DNA from: Chitinophaga sp. HK235
Lineage (GTDB): Bacteria > Bacteroidota > Bacteroidia > Chitinophagales > Chitinophagaceae
Direction: 5' to 3'
Assembly: GCF_018255755.1 (NCBI RefSeq)
Contig: NZ_CP073766.1
Location: 6,198,501-6,262,500, forward strand
Length of the DNA stretch: 64,000 nt
A program made the translations under genes and the position numbers. Positions 8,951 to 17,712 of the stretch are shown here, in pieces; position 1 is the first letter of the stretch, and each line of letters begins with the position of its first letter. The notes beneath the pieces were generated by a model that did no database searches, had not been told where the DNA came from, and saw nothing but the letters and a program-made list of their open reading frames with translations.

Positions 8951-8991
8951 AAAAAAGCGGAGATCAGTGTTATGCTGATCTCCGCTTTTTT
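8951..8991. terminator. Bidirectional terminator between dsbD and hisS
   Basis: A perfect 17-bp inverted repeat (8951-8967 and 8975-8991) with a 7-base loop. It has six A's at the left and six T's at the right, so it can terminate both the rightward dsbD transcript and the leftward hisS transcript. Confidence 0.9.
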
Positions 8992-9012
8992 AATATCAAA
9001 ATAATCAAATGA

Positions 9013-10362
9013 CTAAATAATAAAATCTGCCATTTGTTCGGCTTTGATTTTATCCTGTTGGCCGCTGGTGAGATTTTTCACGCTAACGAGGCCTTCCTGC
9101 ATTTCAGATTCGCCCAGGATGATCACATAAGGAATACCCCTTTTATTGGCGTATTTCATCTGTTTGTCCATTTTGGCATTTTCGTGGAACAGCTCAGCAG
9201 CGATGCCTTTGGCGCGGAGCTGCATCATGTAGGAGAAGCAGGCGCGGGCACTGTCATCGCTCAGGTTGAGAAACAGCACTTTGGTGGACTGTTGAGCTTC
9301 CTGTGGGAACAGTTGCAGCTCTTCCAGCACATCGTAAATACGGTCTACTCCGAAGGAGATACCAACACCGGAGATGCCTTTGAGGCCGAAGAGGCCGGTG
9401 AGGTCATCATAACGGCCGCCGCCGCCGATGCTGCCCATTTTTACGGTAGGAGGTGCTTTTACTTCCACGATCATACCGGTGTAGTAGTTGAGGCCACGGG
9501 CCAGGGTTACATCGATGATGGGCGTGGTGCTGAAGGTACCGAATCCGGAGTTGAGCACGTAAGTCAGTTCCTCTATGCCTTTGAGGGCGGTAGCGGATGA
9601 CTGGAGCAGGGTTTGCAGCTGTGCCAGTTTTTCTTCGTTGGTGCCGCCGATGGCGAGGAAGTTTTCGATGGTGGTGATATCTGTATCGGTGAGGCCTCTT
9701 TCTGCCAGTTCTTTTCTTACACCTTCCGCACCGATTTTATCGAGTTTGTCGATGGAGATGGTGATATCGGTGAGCAGTTCCGGTTTACCGATTACTTCGG
9801 CGAGGCCGCTGAGGATTTTGCGGTTGTTGATGCGCAGTTCATAACCTTGGAGGCCCAGTTTGGTGAGCACAGTATCGTAGATCATGAGCAGTTCCACTTC
9901 GTTGAGAAGGGAGTTGCTGCCTACCACGTCGGCATCACACTGGTAGAACTCGCGGTAGCGGCCGCGCTGAGGTCTGTCGGCGCGCCATACCGGTTGCATC
10001 TGGTAGCGTTTGAAGGGGAGGGCCAGATCGTTCTGGTTCATCACCACATAACGGGCGAAGGGGATGGTGAGGTCATAGCGGAGGGCTTTTTCAGTGACAG
10101 CGGATACCAGCGATTTGTTGTCGGTGGCGACCTGTGCTTTCGGGAAAATGTCTCCGTTGTTGAGTATTTTGAACATCAGCTTATCGCCTTCCTCGCCGTA
10201 TTTGCCGGTGAGGGTGGAGAGGTTTTCCATGGCGGGTGTTTCCAGGGGTTGGAAGCCAAATACCTCGAAGGTTTCGCGGATGGTACTGAAAATATAGTTA
10301 CGTTTTCTGACCACTACAGGGCCAAAATCGCGGGTACCGTTTGGAATACCGGGTTTTATCAT
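9013..10362 (-). CDS. hisS: Histidine--tRNA ligase
   Basis: Class II aminoacyl-tRNA synthetase that charges tRNA-His. At 449 residues it has the usual bacterial length. The N-terminus GIPNGTRDFGP is close to the family start. Motif 2 is in the WRADRPQRGRYREFYQCDAD stretch (about 127-146). The histidine-specific segment LARGLNYYTG is near residue 285, and motif 3 lies in GISFGVDRIYD near 338. The C-terminal anticodon-binding domain starts at about residue 355. It is downstream of the phosphatase gene with a 25-base gap, and the two are probably one transcript ending at the shared terminator with dsbD. Confidence 0.97.
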   Translation of the reverse strand: MIKPGIPNGTRDFGPVVVRKRNYIFSTIRETFEVFGFQPLETPAMENLSTLTGKYGEEGDKLMFKILNNGDIFPKAQVATDNKSLVSAVTEKALRYDLTIPFARYVVMNQNDLALPFKRYQMQPVWRADRPQRGRYREFYQCDADVVGSNSLLNEVELLMIYDTVLTKLGLQGYELRINNRKILSGLAEVIGKPELLTDITISIDKLDKIGAEGVRKELAERGLTDTDITTIENFLAIGGTNEEKLAQLQTLLQSSATALKGIEELTYVLNSGFGTFSTTPIIDVTLARGLNYYTGMIVEVKAPPTVKMGSIGGGGRYDDLTGLFGLKGISGVGISFGVDRIYDVLEELQLFPQEAQQSTKVLFLNLSDDSARACFSYMMQLRAKGIAAELFHENAKMDKQMKYANKRGIPYVIILGESEMQEGLVSVKNLTSGQQDKIKAEQMADFII

Positions 10363-10387
10363 CTCAAAAAAATATTATGGGTGTTTG

Positions 10388-10825
10388 TTATTGTTTGTTG
10401 TCCGTGATGCTTTTACAGGCATCATAAATCAGTTTAAAGACCGGGGCGAAGAGGGCGTCATCGAACCAGGGGTCGGGTACGTCCTGATCATCCGGCAGCA
10501 GATGGTGTACTTTGGCCTTGTCAGCTGCATTGCGGGCCTTTTTCAGCACGTCACGATGGTTGTTATGGTCCATCACGTAGATGCGGTCAAAGGCGTCGAA
10601 ATCGGCGGCCTGGAACTGGCGGGCGCACAGGCCGGAGATATCTATTCCCTGGCGATGGGCTTCCTTAATGGCGCGATGGTCCGGCGGATGGCCTATATGC
10701 CAGTTGCCGGTACCGGCAGAGTCTATTTCCCAGTCTAATCCCTTTTCTTGTACAAGATGCCTCATGATACCTTCCGCCAGGGGAGAGCGGCAGATATTGC
10801 CCAGGCATACCATCAGTATCTTCAT
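10388..10825 (-). CDS. Low-molecular-weight protein tyrosine phosphatase
   Basis: Cytoplasmic phosphatase that removes phosphate from protein tyrosine (or arginine) residues. The P-loop CLGNICRS with the nucleophilic Cys starts at residue 7, and the general-acid loop DPWFDD is near residue 114. At 145 residues the length is normal. An upstream in-frame ATG at 10849 is rejected because it lies within the likely -7 promoter element (10847-10854). The ATG at 10825 starts directly with MKILMV, the natural family start. It is followed by hisS after 25 bases, but nothing in the sequence links the two functions. Confidence 0.92.
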   Translation of the reverse strand: MKILMVCLGNICRSPLAEGIMRHLVQEKGLDWEIDSAGTGNWHIGHPPDHRAIKEAHRQGIDISGLCARQFQAADFDAFDRIYVMDHNNHRDVLKKARNAADKAKVHHLLPDDQDVPDPWFDDALFAPVFKLIYDACKSITDNKQ

Positions 10826-10846
10826 ATTAAATTGCGTATCAGCCCG

Positions 10847-10854
10847 CAAACCTA
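10847..10854 (-). promoter_or_regulatory. -7 promoter element of the phosphatase-hisS transcript
   Basis: On the minus strand this reads TAGGTTTG, an exact match to TAnnTTTG. It predicts a transcript start about 15 bases before the ATG at 10825. No clear TTTG is seen at the -33 distance. Confidence 0.5.
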
Positions 10855-11132
10855 CAAGTTATTATGGAAATGTTCACCTGTTTGCATCTATATAACAACA
10901 AAAAGAGGCTGTTCCGGTTGCAGTTGCTTTCAATAAAATAAAACGGGGTTCATTTGTAATCTCCGGAAAATGATCAAATTTTAAATCAAAAATTTACCAC
11001 ATGTTGAAAAAATGCCTCAAATTGCGTGTGGATGGAGGTCTGGCATTGGTTTTGGCACTTTTTTTTAACATTCTTCTAAAATTCCCGATTCAAGTTTAAA
11101 AAATATTTTTTTGTATAATTGTAATTCGCAAG
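10855..11132. other. Intergenic region between divergent genes
   Basis: Divergent spacer between the phosphatase and the small membrane protein, AT-rich towards its right end. Apart from the phosphatase promoter at its left edge I see no RNA gene, clear repeat or exact Bacteroidota promoter for the rightward gene. A T-run followed by a TATAAT-like word (about 11105-11118) may hold a diverged promoter. Confidence 0.4.
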
Positions 11133-11375
11133 ATGGAAATGCAAGACGAACAAACAAACAGGCGACTGGAAAACAAATACAGGCCTATCGGTGAACTGGT
11201 AAGAGGTATCTTCTTTATTCTCTTCGGGCTTTTCGCAATCTTTGCGCAAAAGCTGGGACTTGGAGAGTTCCGTTTATCCCCTCAATGGATGACAGCATTA
11301 GGAGTAGTTTTATTGCTTTATGGTGTCTTCAGGATATATAATGGGATCAGGAAACTATTTTTTAACAGGAACTAA
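11133..11375 (+). CDS. Small two-helix membrane protein
   Basis: An 80-residue protein with a hydrophilic N-terminus (about 25 residues) and two membrane helices (about 28-45 and 52-70) separated by a short polar loop. The C-terminus is basic (RKLFFNRN), suggesting both ends are cytoplasmic. It lies 9 bases before the PstS-like lipoprotein and is probably co-transcribed with it and the TPR protein. No family was recognised. The conserved-looking arrangement suggests an envelope role, but the function is unknown. Confidence 0.7.
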   Translation: MEMQDEQTNRRLENKYRPIGELVRGIFFILFGLFAIFAQKLGLGEFRLSPQWMTALGVVLLLYGVFRIYNGIRKLFFNRN

Positions 11376-11384
11376 CGGGTAGAT

Positions 11385-12296
11385 ATGTTTTTCGGTTTTA
11401 CTAAAAAGTATGCTGTATATTTAACAGCTTTAGCATTAATGGCGGCCTGTAGCCCCAATCCGAATGCGAAAAAATTAGATACGGCAACAGAAGGGGAGAT
11501 AAAGATTAGTGTGGATGAAACTTACAAGCCACTGCTGGACTCTGAGATCAAGGTGTTTGAGTCGCTGTATCCCAAAGCACACATTATTCCTTCCTATAAG
11601 CCGGAAGCAGAGTGCTTTAAAGATCTTTTAAATGATAGTGCCCGCATGGTCATCGTGACCCGCGATTTTAATGCTGCTGAGCGTGATTACTTCAAGAAAA
11701 TAAAGATCACGCCCCAGAGCCTGATGCTGGCGTGGGATGCGCTGGCGCTCGTGGTAAATCATAGTAATCCGGACTCTGTCCTTACGATGAACCAGGTACG
11801 CGGTATCATGGACGGCACTAATAAAGACAGAAAATGGCAACTGGTGTTTGATAATGCCAACTCAAGCACTGTCCGTTATATTCAGGATTCCATCAATAAA
11901 GGTAAACCTTTGCCAGCCAACACTATGGCAGCTAAAACGAATCCGGAAGTAATAGATTACGTTTCCAAAAACAAGGATGCGATCGGTGTAATCGGCGTGA
12001 GCTGGATCTCAGATCCAAGCGACTCGCTGTCCATGGCCTTTATCAACAAAGTCTCCGTTGTGAAACTGCGAGCAGATAATGGTTCGGATTTTGTATTACC
12101 TTATCAGGCATATATTGGAATTGGAACGTATCCATTAAAACGTGGCTTCTACTTTTGTCTGAAAGAGCCTTACCATGGTTTAGGCTCGGGATTTGCTACC
12201 TTCCTTGGTAGTTATGAAGGACAGCTGGTTATCAAGCAGTTCAGATTGTTCCCGGCAAGATTGAATGTAGTATTCAGAGAAGCCAACCTTAAATAG
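11385..12296 (+). CDS. PstS-like substrate-binding lipoprotein
   Basis: A 303-residue lipoprotein with lipobox LMAAC (Cys at residue 22). The mature part resembles phosphate-type periplasmic binding proteins of the PBP-like superfamily: EGEIKISVDETYKPLLDSEI near the start, then LALVVNHSNPDSVLT and the RYIQDSI region. No PstA, PstB or PstC genes are nearby. It sits between a small membrane protein and a TPR protein. In many Bacteroidota I recall such PstS-like genes next to ExbB/ExbD/TonB and TPR genes, so a role beside a TonB-type energy system is possible, but those genes are not in this window. The ligand is unknown. Confidence 0.8.
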   Translation: MFFGFTKKYAVYLTALALMAACSPNPNAKKLDTATEGEIKISVDETYKPLLDSEIKVFESLYPKAHIIPSYKPEAECFKDLLNDSARMVIVTRDFNAAERDYFKKIKITPQSLMLAWDALALVVNHSNPDSVLTMNQVRGIMDGTNKDRKWQLVFDNANSSTVRYIQDSINKGKPLPANTMAAKTNPEVIDYVSKNKDAIGVIGVSWISDPSDSLSMAFINKVSVVKLRADNGSDFVLPYQAYIGIGTYPLKRGFYFCLKEPYHGLGSGFATFLGSYEGQLVIKQFRLFPARLNVVFREANLK

Positions 12297-12332
12297 TCAA
12301 AAAACACAACTAAAACTAAAACCAGATTGCAA

Positions 12333-14072
12333 ATGAACAGACGGAAAAGTTTACTCGTAGCATTGCTGTGTGCCGCCTCGGGGAGCGTAATGGCTCAATC
12401 TGTGGAGGATGGATTGAAAGACCTGTATTATGGTAAAAACCTGTCCGCCAAACAGACGTTTGAAAAGGTAATTGCTGCGAAACCTACGGATGACAAGGCT
12501 TATTATTACATGGGTATAGCACAACTCGCACTGGAAGATGTAGCTGGCGCCACTGCTACTTTCCAGAAAGGGTTGCAGACAGTTCCTACCTCTGCATTAT
12601 TACAAGCTGGTATGGGACGTATAGACCTGATAAAAGGTGATGCTGCCGCTGCAAAGACTAAATTTGAAGCCGCCAGCGCTGCCACCCAGGGCCGTGATGG
12701 AGATGTAGCCCGCGCTATCGCAGATGCCAACACTGAAGTCAAAGGTGGTGACCGTGCCTACGCCCTCACTGTAATGGACAAGCTCCTGAACAATGAAGGC
12801 CGTAAAAAGAAAGAAATGTACACCGCTACTGCAGCTGACTATATCGAGCAAGGGGATGCTTACCGCTACCTCGGTGGCGAAAACGGTGGTAAAGCGATCG
12901 GTGCCTATGAAAAAGCACTGGAACTGAGCGCTAACAACGCTGAGGCTGTAATGAAAGAAGGTATGGTTAACTACAACGCCAGACTGAAAGCTGAAGCGGT
13001 GGCCGACTGGACCAAAGCTACCAACATGGACCCGAACTATGCTCCTGCTTTCCACGAGCTGTTCCTGTTCTACACTACTCCTAAAAAAGATCAGCTGTCA
13101 TGGGACAAAGCAGCAGAATACCTGGAAAAATACATGAAGGTAGCTGACCCTGCAGACAAGCTGAAAAATGAATACTACTCCGCTTCCATCTCCTTCTTCA
13201 AAAAAGATTACGATAACGCTATCAGCAAGGGTAATGCTGCCCTGGCCGGTGCGGACGCTATCTACAAAGGCAAGTTCAGCCGCTTGATCGGTGATGCTTA
13301 CCTGCAGAAAGGTGATTCCCTGAACGCTAAGAAGGTAATGGATGACTACGCTAAATCCGTAGGCAACAACAAACTGGAGCCAAACGATTACAAACTGCTG
13401 AGTGAAATCTATGGCCGTGTAAGAGTACAGGATTCCGTACAGGCTGCTGTGAACGATTCACTGGCTTCCCTGTATCTGGAAAAATACGCTACTTCTGATA
13501 CTACCAAGGACGTAGACACTTACCGCAACGTGGCAGAGTCTTTCAAGAAGCTGCGTGACTTCAAACGCTCTGCAGAATGGTATACCAAACTGGTAAATGA
13601 TTTTGATGATAAAGCCAACCCCGGCAAACTCCAGGACTACTTCTGGAAAGGTACCATGGAAATGTACGCACGTGACTATGATGCTGCCGATGCTACTTAT
13701 GGCACCTTTATCACCAAATATCCTGAGCAGGAAGCGTTTGGCTTATACTGGAGAGGCCGTGCCAACATGGCAAAAGACCCGGATGCGAAACTGGGCCTGG
13801 CTGTGCCTTACTTCCAGAAGTTCTTTGAAATAGATGGTCCTGAGAAAGCTAAAATCAAGTCTAATCAGCTGATGTTCCCTTATCAGTACCTGATGATTTA
13901 TTACTATAACAAGGATGACAAAGCTAATCTCCAGATTTACATGGATAAAGTACTGTCTCTCGACCCGAATAATCCTACTGTAAAACAGATTAAAGAAAAT
14001 CAGGCTGCTCCGGCTGCAAAACCTGCCGCAAAACCTGCAGGTGGTCCCAAAGCTACCCAGAATAAAAAATAA
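12333..14072 (+). CDS. Secreted tetratricopeptide-repeat protein
   Basis: A 579-residue exported protein with a signal peptide ending SVMAQ, followed by many helical repeats of TPR type (for example KAYYYMGIAQLALEDVAGAT, then ALLQAGMGRIDLIKGDAAAA) across nearly the whole length. The C-terminus is a low-complexity Ala/Pro/Lys tail. The ATG at 12333 is chosen over an upstream TTG. It lies 36 bases after the PstS-like gene and ends just before a strong terminator. It is a likely periplasmic or outer-membrane scaffold. The partner is unknown, but the operon suggests it works with the binding protein. Confidence 0.82.
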   Translation: MNRRKSLLVALLCAASGSVMAQSVEDGLKDLYYGKNLSAKQTFEKVIAAKPTDDKAYYYMGIAQLALEDVAGATATFQKGLQTVPTSALLQAGMGRIDLIKGDAAAAKTKFEAASAATQGRDGDVARAIADANTEVKGGDRAYALTVMDKLLNNEGRKKKEMYTATAADYIEQGDAYRYLGGENGGKAIGAYEKALELSANNAEAVMKEGMVNYNARLKAEAVADWTKATNMDPNYAPAFHELFLFYTTPKKDQLSWDKAAEYLEKYMKVADPADKLKNEYYSASISFFKKDYDNAISKGNAALAGADAIYKGKFSRLIGDAYLQKGDSLNAKKVMDDYAKSVGNNKLEPNDYKLLSEIYGRVRVQDSVQAAVNDSLASLYLEKYATSDTTKDVDTYRNVAESFKKLRDFKRSAEWYTKLVNDFDDKANPGKLQDYFWKGTMEMYARDYDAADATYGTFITKYPEQEAFGLYWRGRANMAKDPDAKLGLAVPYFQKFFEIDGPEKAKIKSNQLMFPYQYLMIYYYNKDDKANLQIYMDKVLSLDPNNPTVKQIKENQAAPAAKPAAKPAGGPKATQNKK

Positions 14073-14097
14073 TCTGTTCGTAAATCATACAGAAAAG

Positions 14098-14135
14098 CAC
14101 CCTTCCTGGTTATGCCGGGAAGGGTGTTTCTTTTT
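14098..14135 (+). terminator. Rho-independent terminator after the TPR gene
   Basis: A 12-bp stem (14098-14109 and 14115-14126, one G-T pair) with a 5-base loop, followed by a T-rich tract. It separates the PstS/TPR operon from nuo. Confidence 0.88.
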
Positions 14136-14329
14136 AAGAAGGATTATATACGTATCGCTATAATTGTTCATATGTAATTGTCAGTGAGGTAATACCGCGG
14201 GGATTCATTGTGTAAAAAAGTGAAAAAGGCTTTGAGATATCAGCTTCGGGAGGGTAAACCCGATTTGTGCAGGATGGTTTCCCGGGTTTCCGGTTGGCAA
14301 AAAAAGATAATATTTTAGATCCTAATAGA

Positions 14330-14360
14330 TTTGATATTTGGTTTAGTTACAGTATTTTTG
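14330..14360 (+). promoter_or_regulatory. Promoter of the nuo operon
   Basis: TTTG at 14330-14333, a 19-base spacer, then TATTTTTG at 14353-14360. This is an exact Bacteroidota housekeeping promoter. It predicts transcription from about 14366, roughly 27 bases before the nuoA ATG at 14393, and rules out the longer upstream reading of nuoA. Confidence 0.8.
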
Positions 14361-14392
14361 CGAATTCGGACAATGTTTTTATCGGGAAGCTT

Positions 14393-14788
14393 ATGTATAC
14401 AGAATCTGTATTTTTGTCGGCAACGACTACTCCTTTTAGCTATTTCCCTATAGTACTGCAATTACTTGCTGCTTTAGGTTTTGTTGGGATCACTATGCTA
14501 GCCACTCACTTTCTGGGTCCCAAGCGTAAAACAAGTGATAAGCTTATTAACTTTGAGAGCGGAATCGAGCAGCGTGGCAACGCCAGGCAGCCAGTAGCCA
14601 TTAAGTACTTTCTGACGGCTATCCTCTTTGTGCTCTTCGACGTGGAAGTGATCTTTTTCTACCCATATGCTGTTAACTTTAAAGAGCTGGGCTGGGAAGG
14701 ATTTACAGCTGTGCTGATGTTTGTGGGCTTCTTCCTGTGCGGATTTATTTACATTGTGAAGAAGGGAGCCCTGAAGTGGGAAGACTAA
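14393..14788 (+). CDS. nuoA: NADH-quinone oxidoreductase subunit A
   Basis: Small membrane subunit of respiratory complex I, next to the quinone channel. It has 131 residues and three membrane helices. The conserved central stretch FESGIEQRGNARQPVAIKYF is followed by FVLFDVEVIFFYPYA, whose Asp and Glu lie in the second helix. An upstream in-frame ATG at 14267 would add 42 residues spanning the promoter and is rejected. It is the first gene of the nuo operon, 24 bases before nuoB. Confidence 0.95.
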   Translation: MYTESVFLSATTTPFSYFPIVLQLLAALGFVGITMLATHFLGPKRKTSDKLINFESGIEQRGNARQPVAIKYFLTAILFVLFDVEVIFFYPYAVNFKELGWEGFTAVLMFVGFFLCGFIYIVKKGALKWED

Positions 14789-14812
14789 TCTTAAACCTTT
14801 AAATCTTAATCA

Positions 14813-15376
14813 ATGGCTCGTCCGGTTCAATATAATACCAATGTGAAGATGGTGGAAATCCCGGAAGGATATTCCGGAGAAGGGTTTTATGCCACTTCTT
14901 TTGACAAAGCGATAGGTCTGGCGCGTAAAAATTCCATCTGGCCTTTACCATTTGCTACTTCCTGCTGTGGTATTGAATTTATGGCCACCATGGCTGCTAC
15001 CTACGATCTGGCCCGTTTTGGGGCAGAACGTATGGCTTTTACGCCGCGTCAGTGTGACCTGCTCATGGTAATGGGCACCATTTCCAAAAAAATGGGTCCT
15101 ATCGTGCGTCAGGTATATCTGCAGATGGCCGAACCGCGCTGGGTGATGGCAGTAGGTGCCTGCGCCTGCAGTGGTGGTATTTTTGATACATATTCTGTTT
15201 TACAAGGTATCGATCAGGTAATTCCGGTGGATGTATATGTTCCCGGATGCCCTCCCAGACCCGAAGGTATTATCGATGGTTTTATGAAAATACAGCAGCT
15301 GGTGGGTAATGAAAGCCTGCGCCGCCGTAATTCAGACCGGTATAAGGAGCTGATGGAATCCTACGGTATCAAATAA
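14813..15376 (+). CDS. nuoB: NADH-quinone oxidoreductase subunit B
   Basis: Peripheral-arm subunit that holds iron-sulfur cluster N2, the last cluster before quinone. The four ligands are visible: the tandem C51-C52 (TSCCGIE), C117 (GACACSGG) and C146 (VPGCPPRPEG), with the same spacings as in E. coli NuoB. It has 187 residues and no membrane segment. It sits between nuoA and nuoC, and a short GTAATTCGTAA-like AT-rich stretch (15392-15410) lies in the spacer to nuoC. Confidence 0.97.
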   Translation: MARPVQYNTNVKMVEIPEGYSGEGFYATSFDKAIGLARKNSIWPLPFATSCCGIEFMATMAATYDLARFGAERMAFTPRQCDLLMVMGTISKKMGPIVRQVYLQMAEPRWVMAVGACACSGGIFDTYSVLQGIDQVIPVDVYVPGCPPRPEGIIDGFMKIQQLVGNESLRRRNSDRYKELMESYGIK

Positions 15377-15391
15377 GTAAGGGTGTGAATG

Positions 15392-15410
15392 GTAACTTGT
15401 AACTCGTAAA
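15392..15410. repeat. Short AT-rich repeat word between nuoB and nuoC
   Basis: GTAACTTGTAACTCGTAAA consists of repeated GTAAC/CGTAA words like those at 20555-20580, 22766-22783 and 28093-28119. It is probably part of a dispersed intergenic repeat family. Confidence 0.4.
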
Positions 15411-15423
15411 TCTCTTATTGTTA

Positions 15424-15939
15424 ATGTCTTTAACAAACGAACGCATACAGCAACGCCTGACAGAGAAGTTCGGGGATGTGCTGACCGGCTTTGAAGAGCC
15501 GTTCGGAATGCTCACCTTCACTGCACAGAAAGATTATAACCTTAAAATAATGCAATTCCTGTTTGATGATGAGGAATTGCGTTTTCGTTTTCTGACGGAT
15601 ATCACAGCCGTGCATTATCCCGAAAGAAAAGGAGAGGAACTGGCAGTGGTATACCATCTGCACAACTTTGTTGACAATGTCAGGCTGCGAATGAAAGTAT
15701 ATACGCCGGTCGCTTCACCTAAGGTGTTCACCGCTACCAGCTTGTATCAATCTGCCAACTGGATGGAACGGGAAACCTATGATTTCTTCGGAATCGATTT
15801 CGTTGGACATCCTAACCTGATCCGTATCCTTAATGTGGACGAAATGACCTATTTCCCCATGCGTAAGGAATTCCCACTGGAAGACCCTATGCGTACGGAC
15901 AAAGACGACGAAATGTTTGGTCGGGGCGGTCACTTTTAA
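15424..15939 (+). CDS. nuoC: NADH-quinone oxidoreductase subunit C
   Basis: 30-kDa-type peripheral-arm subunit, 171 residues. The family signature is in the central part (VYHLHNFVDNVRLRMKVY) and the conserved C-terminal ERETYDFFGIDFVGHPNLIR-type stretch, ending FPLEDPMR. Here it is a separate gene, not fused to nuoD. The ATG at 15424 is preferred over the TTG six bases earlier. It is 12 bases before nuoD. Confidence 0.96.
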   Translation: MSLTNERIQQRLTEKFGDVLTGFEEPFGMLTFTAQKDYNLKIMQFLFDDEELRFRFLTDITAVHYPERKGEELAVVYHLHNFVDNVRLRMKVYTPVASPKVFTATSLYQSANWMERETYDFFGIDFVGHPNLIRILNVDEMTYFPMRKEFPLEDPMRTDKDDEMFGRGGHF

Positions 15940-15951
15940 TTAAACCAGGCT

Positions 15952-17172
15952 ATGTTAGATCAGAAACAACATATAAAACTGCCGGAAGGCTCCATAGAAA
16001 AAAATACGACCACGCTGAACCTGGGTCCTACACACCCGGCTACACACGGCGTATTCCAGAATATCCTGGAAATAGACGGCGAAAGGATTGTGAGCGCAGT
16101 ATCTACTGTAGGATATATTCACCGCGCATTTGAGAAAATCGCAGAACGCCGTCCCTATTACCAGATCACTCCGCTGACCGACAGGCTCAACTACTGCTCT
16201 GCCCCCATCAACAACTTCGGATGGATCATGACAGTAGAAAAACTGCTGGGCCTCGAATTACCCAAAAGGGTAGATTATCTGCGTGTGATCATCATGGAGC
16301 TGGCCCGTATAGCAGACCACCTGATTTGTAACGCGGTAATGGGCGTGGATACCGGTGCACTCACCGGTTTCGTATACCTCATGACCTATCGCGAACTCAT
16401 ATACGAAATTTACGAAGAAATATGCGGCTCCCGCCTGACGACCAACATTGGTCGTATTGGTGGCTTCGAAAGAAACTTCACGCCGGCAGCTTTCGAGAAA
16501 ATTGAACGTTTCCTGAAAGAATATCCTGAGGCACTGAAAGAATTCGAAACCCTGCTTACCCGTAACCGTATCTTCATGGAACGTACACAGGGAGTAGGCG
16601 CCATCAGCGCAGAAAGAGCGATGAGCTACGGCTTCACCGGTCCTAACCTCAGGGCTGCCGGTGTAGACTACGACGTGCGCGTGGCCACCCCATATTCTTC
16701 TTACCAGGACTTCGACTTCTCTGTACCAGTAGGTACTACCGGCGACTGCTACGACCGTTATCTCGTACGCAACGCTGAAATGTGGGAAAGTATCAGCATT
16801 ATCCGTCAGGCGATGGAAAAACTGAAAGGCCTGCCTGATGATGTATACCATGCCGACGTACCGGCTTATTACCTGCCTGATAAAAAGGATGTATATACCA
16901 AGATGGAAGCACTCATCTATCACTTTAAAATAGTGATGGGTGAAACGGACATCTTACCAGGTGAGGTATACAACGCAGTAGAAGGTGCCAACGGAGAGCT
17001 GGGCTTCTACCTGATCAGTGATGGCGGCCGCAGCCCTTACCGTCTGCATTTCCGTCGTCCCTGCTTTATCTACTACCAGGCTTATGCCGAACTGGTGAAA
17101 GGCGCCATGCTGAGCGACGCGATCGTGTGTATGAGTAGTCTCAACCTGATTGCCGGTGAGCTGGACGCGTAG
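15952..17172 (+). CDS. nuoD: NADH-quinone oxidoreductase subunit D
   Basis: 49-kDa-type subunit that forms the quinone-binding pocket with NuoB. At 406 residues it has the usual length. Diagnostic segments are NLGPTHPATHGVFQ (near 25), the ligand-free hydrogenase-like core and the C-terminal LHFRRPCF stretch. The quinone-site His and Tyr are within the N-terminal THPATHG and the DRLNYCS segments. Part of the nuo operon. Confidence 0.97.
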   Translation: MLDQKQHIKLPEGSIEKNTTTLNLGPTHPATHGVFQNILEIDGERIVSAVSTVGYIHRAFEKIAERRPYYQITPLTDRLNYCSAPINNFGWIMTVEKLLGLELPKRVDYLRVIIMELARIADHLICNAVMGVDTGALTGFVYLMTYRELIYEIYEEICGSRLTTNIGRIGGFERNFTPAAFEKIERFLKEYPEALKEFETLLTRNRIFMERTQGVGAISAERAMSYGFTGPNLRAAGVDYDVRVATPYSSYQDFDFSVPVGTTGDCYDRYLVRNAEMWESISIIRQAMEKLKGLPDDVYHADVPAYYLPDKKDVYTKMEALIYHFKIVMGETDILPGEVYNAVEGANGELGFYLISDGGRSPYRLHFRRPCFIYYQAYAELVKGAMLSDAIVCMSSLNLIAGELDA

Positions 17173-17214
17173 TAGGTACAATTGAATTTTTGAAGAATAA
17201 AGCTGATTAAAAAA

Positions 17215-17712
17215 ATGGCTGTGGTTCAATTTTCTGAAGAGAAACTGAATAAAGTAAAAGAGATCATCGCACGCTACCCGGAAGGGAAGCAGAAAAGTGC
17301 GCTGATACCCGTGCTGCATCTGGCACAGGAAGAATTTGACGGTTGGCTGAGTACGGAAACAATGGACTATGTTGCGTCTTTACTGCAAATAAAACCCATT
17401 GAAGTGTACGAAGTAGCCACATTCTACAGCATGTTCAATCTGAAGCCGGTGGGCAAATACCTGTTTGAGGTATGTCAGACAGGGCCATGTATGGTAAGTG
17501 GTTCTGATCAGATCATTGACTATATCAAGAGCAAACTGGGTATCGGGGTAGGTGAAACTACGCCTGATGGCATGTTTACCCTTAAAACGGTAGAATGCCT
17601 GGGTGCCTGCGGATACGCGCCTATGATGCAACTGGGCAAACACTTCCGCGAACACCTGACTCCTGCAAAAGTGGATGAGATCATCGCAGAATGCAGGGCA
17701 AAAGCAAACTAA
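17215..17712 (+). CDS. nuoE: NADH-quinone oxidoreductase subunit E
   Basis: 24-kDa-type subunit of the NADH-oxidising module, with one 2Fe-2S cluster (N1a). The ligands are C87 and C92 (CQTGPC) and C128 and C132 (CLGAC). It has 165 residues and no membrane segment. Its stop codon overlaps by one base the ATG of a small membrane-protein gene that separates it from nuoF (TAATG), which implies translational coupling. Confidence 0.96.
   Translation: MAVVQFSEEKLNKVKEIIARYPEGKQKSALIPVLHLAQEEFDGWLSTETMDYVASLLQIKPIEVYEVATFYSMFNLKPVGKYLFEVCQTGPCMVSGSDQIIDYIKSKLGIGVGETTPDGMFTLKTVECLGACGYAPMMQLGKHFREHLTPAKVDEIIAECRAKAN

Noticed and set aside
11049..11075. Sigma-54-like promoter words (TGGCA and TTGGCA) before the small membrane protein
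   Set aside because: The spacing between GG and GC does not fit the -24/-12 consensus.
14267..14392. Upstream extension of nuoA from an ATG at 14267
   Set aside because: It spans the exact promoter (14330-14360) and adds 42 residues without similarity to NuoA proteins.
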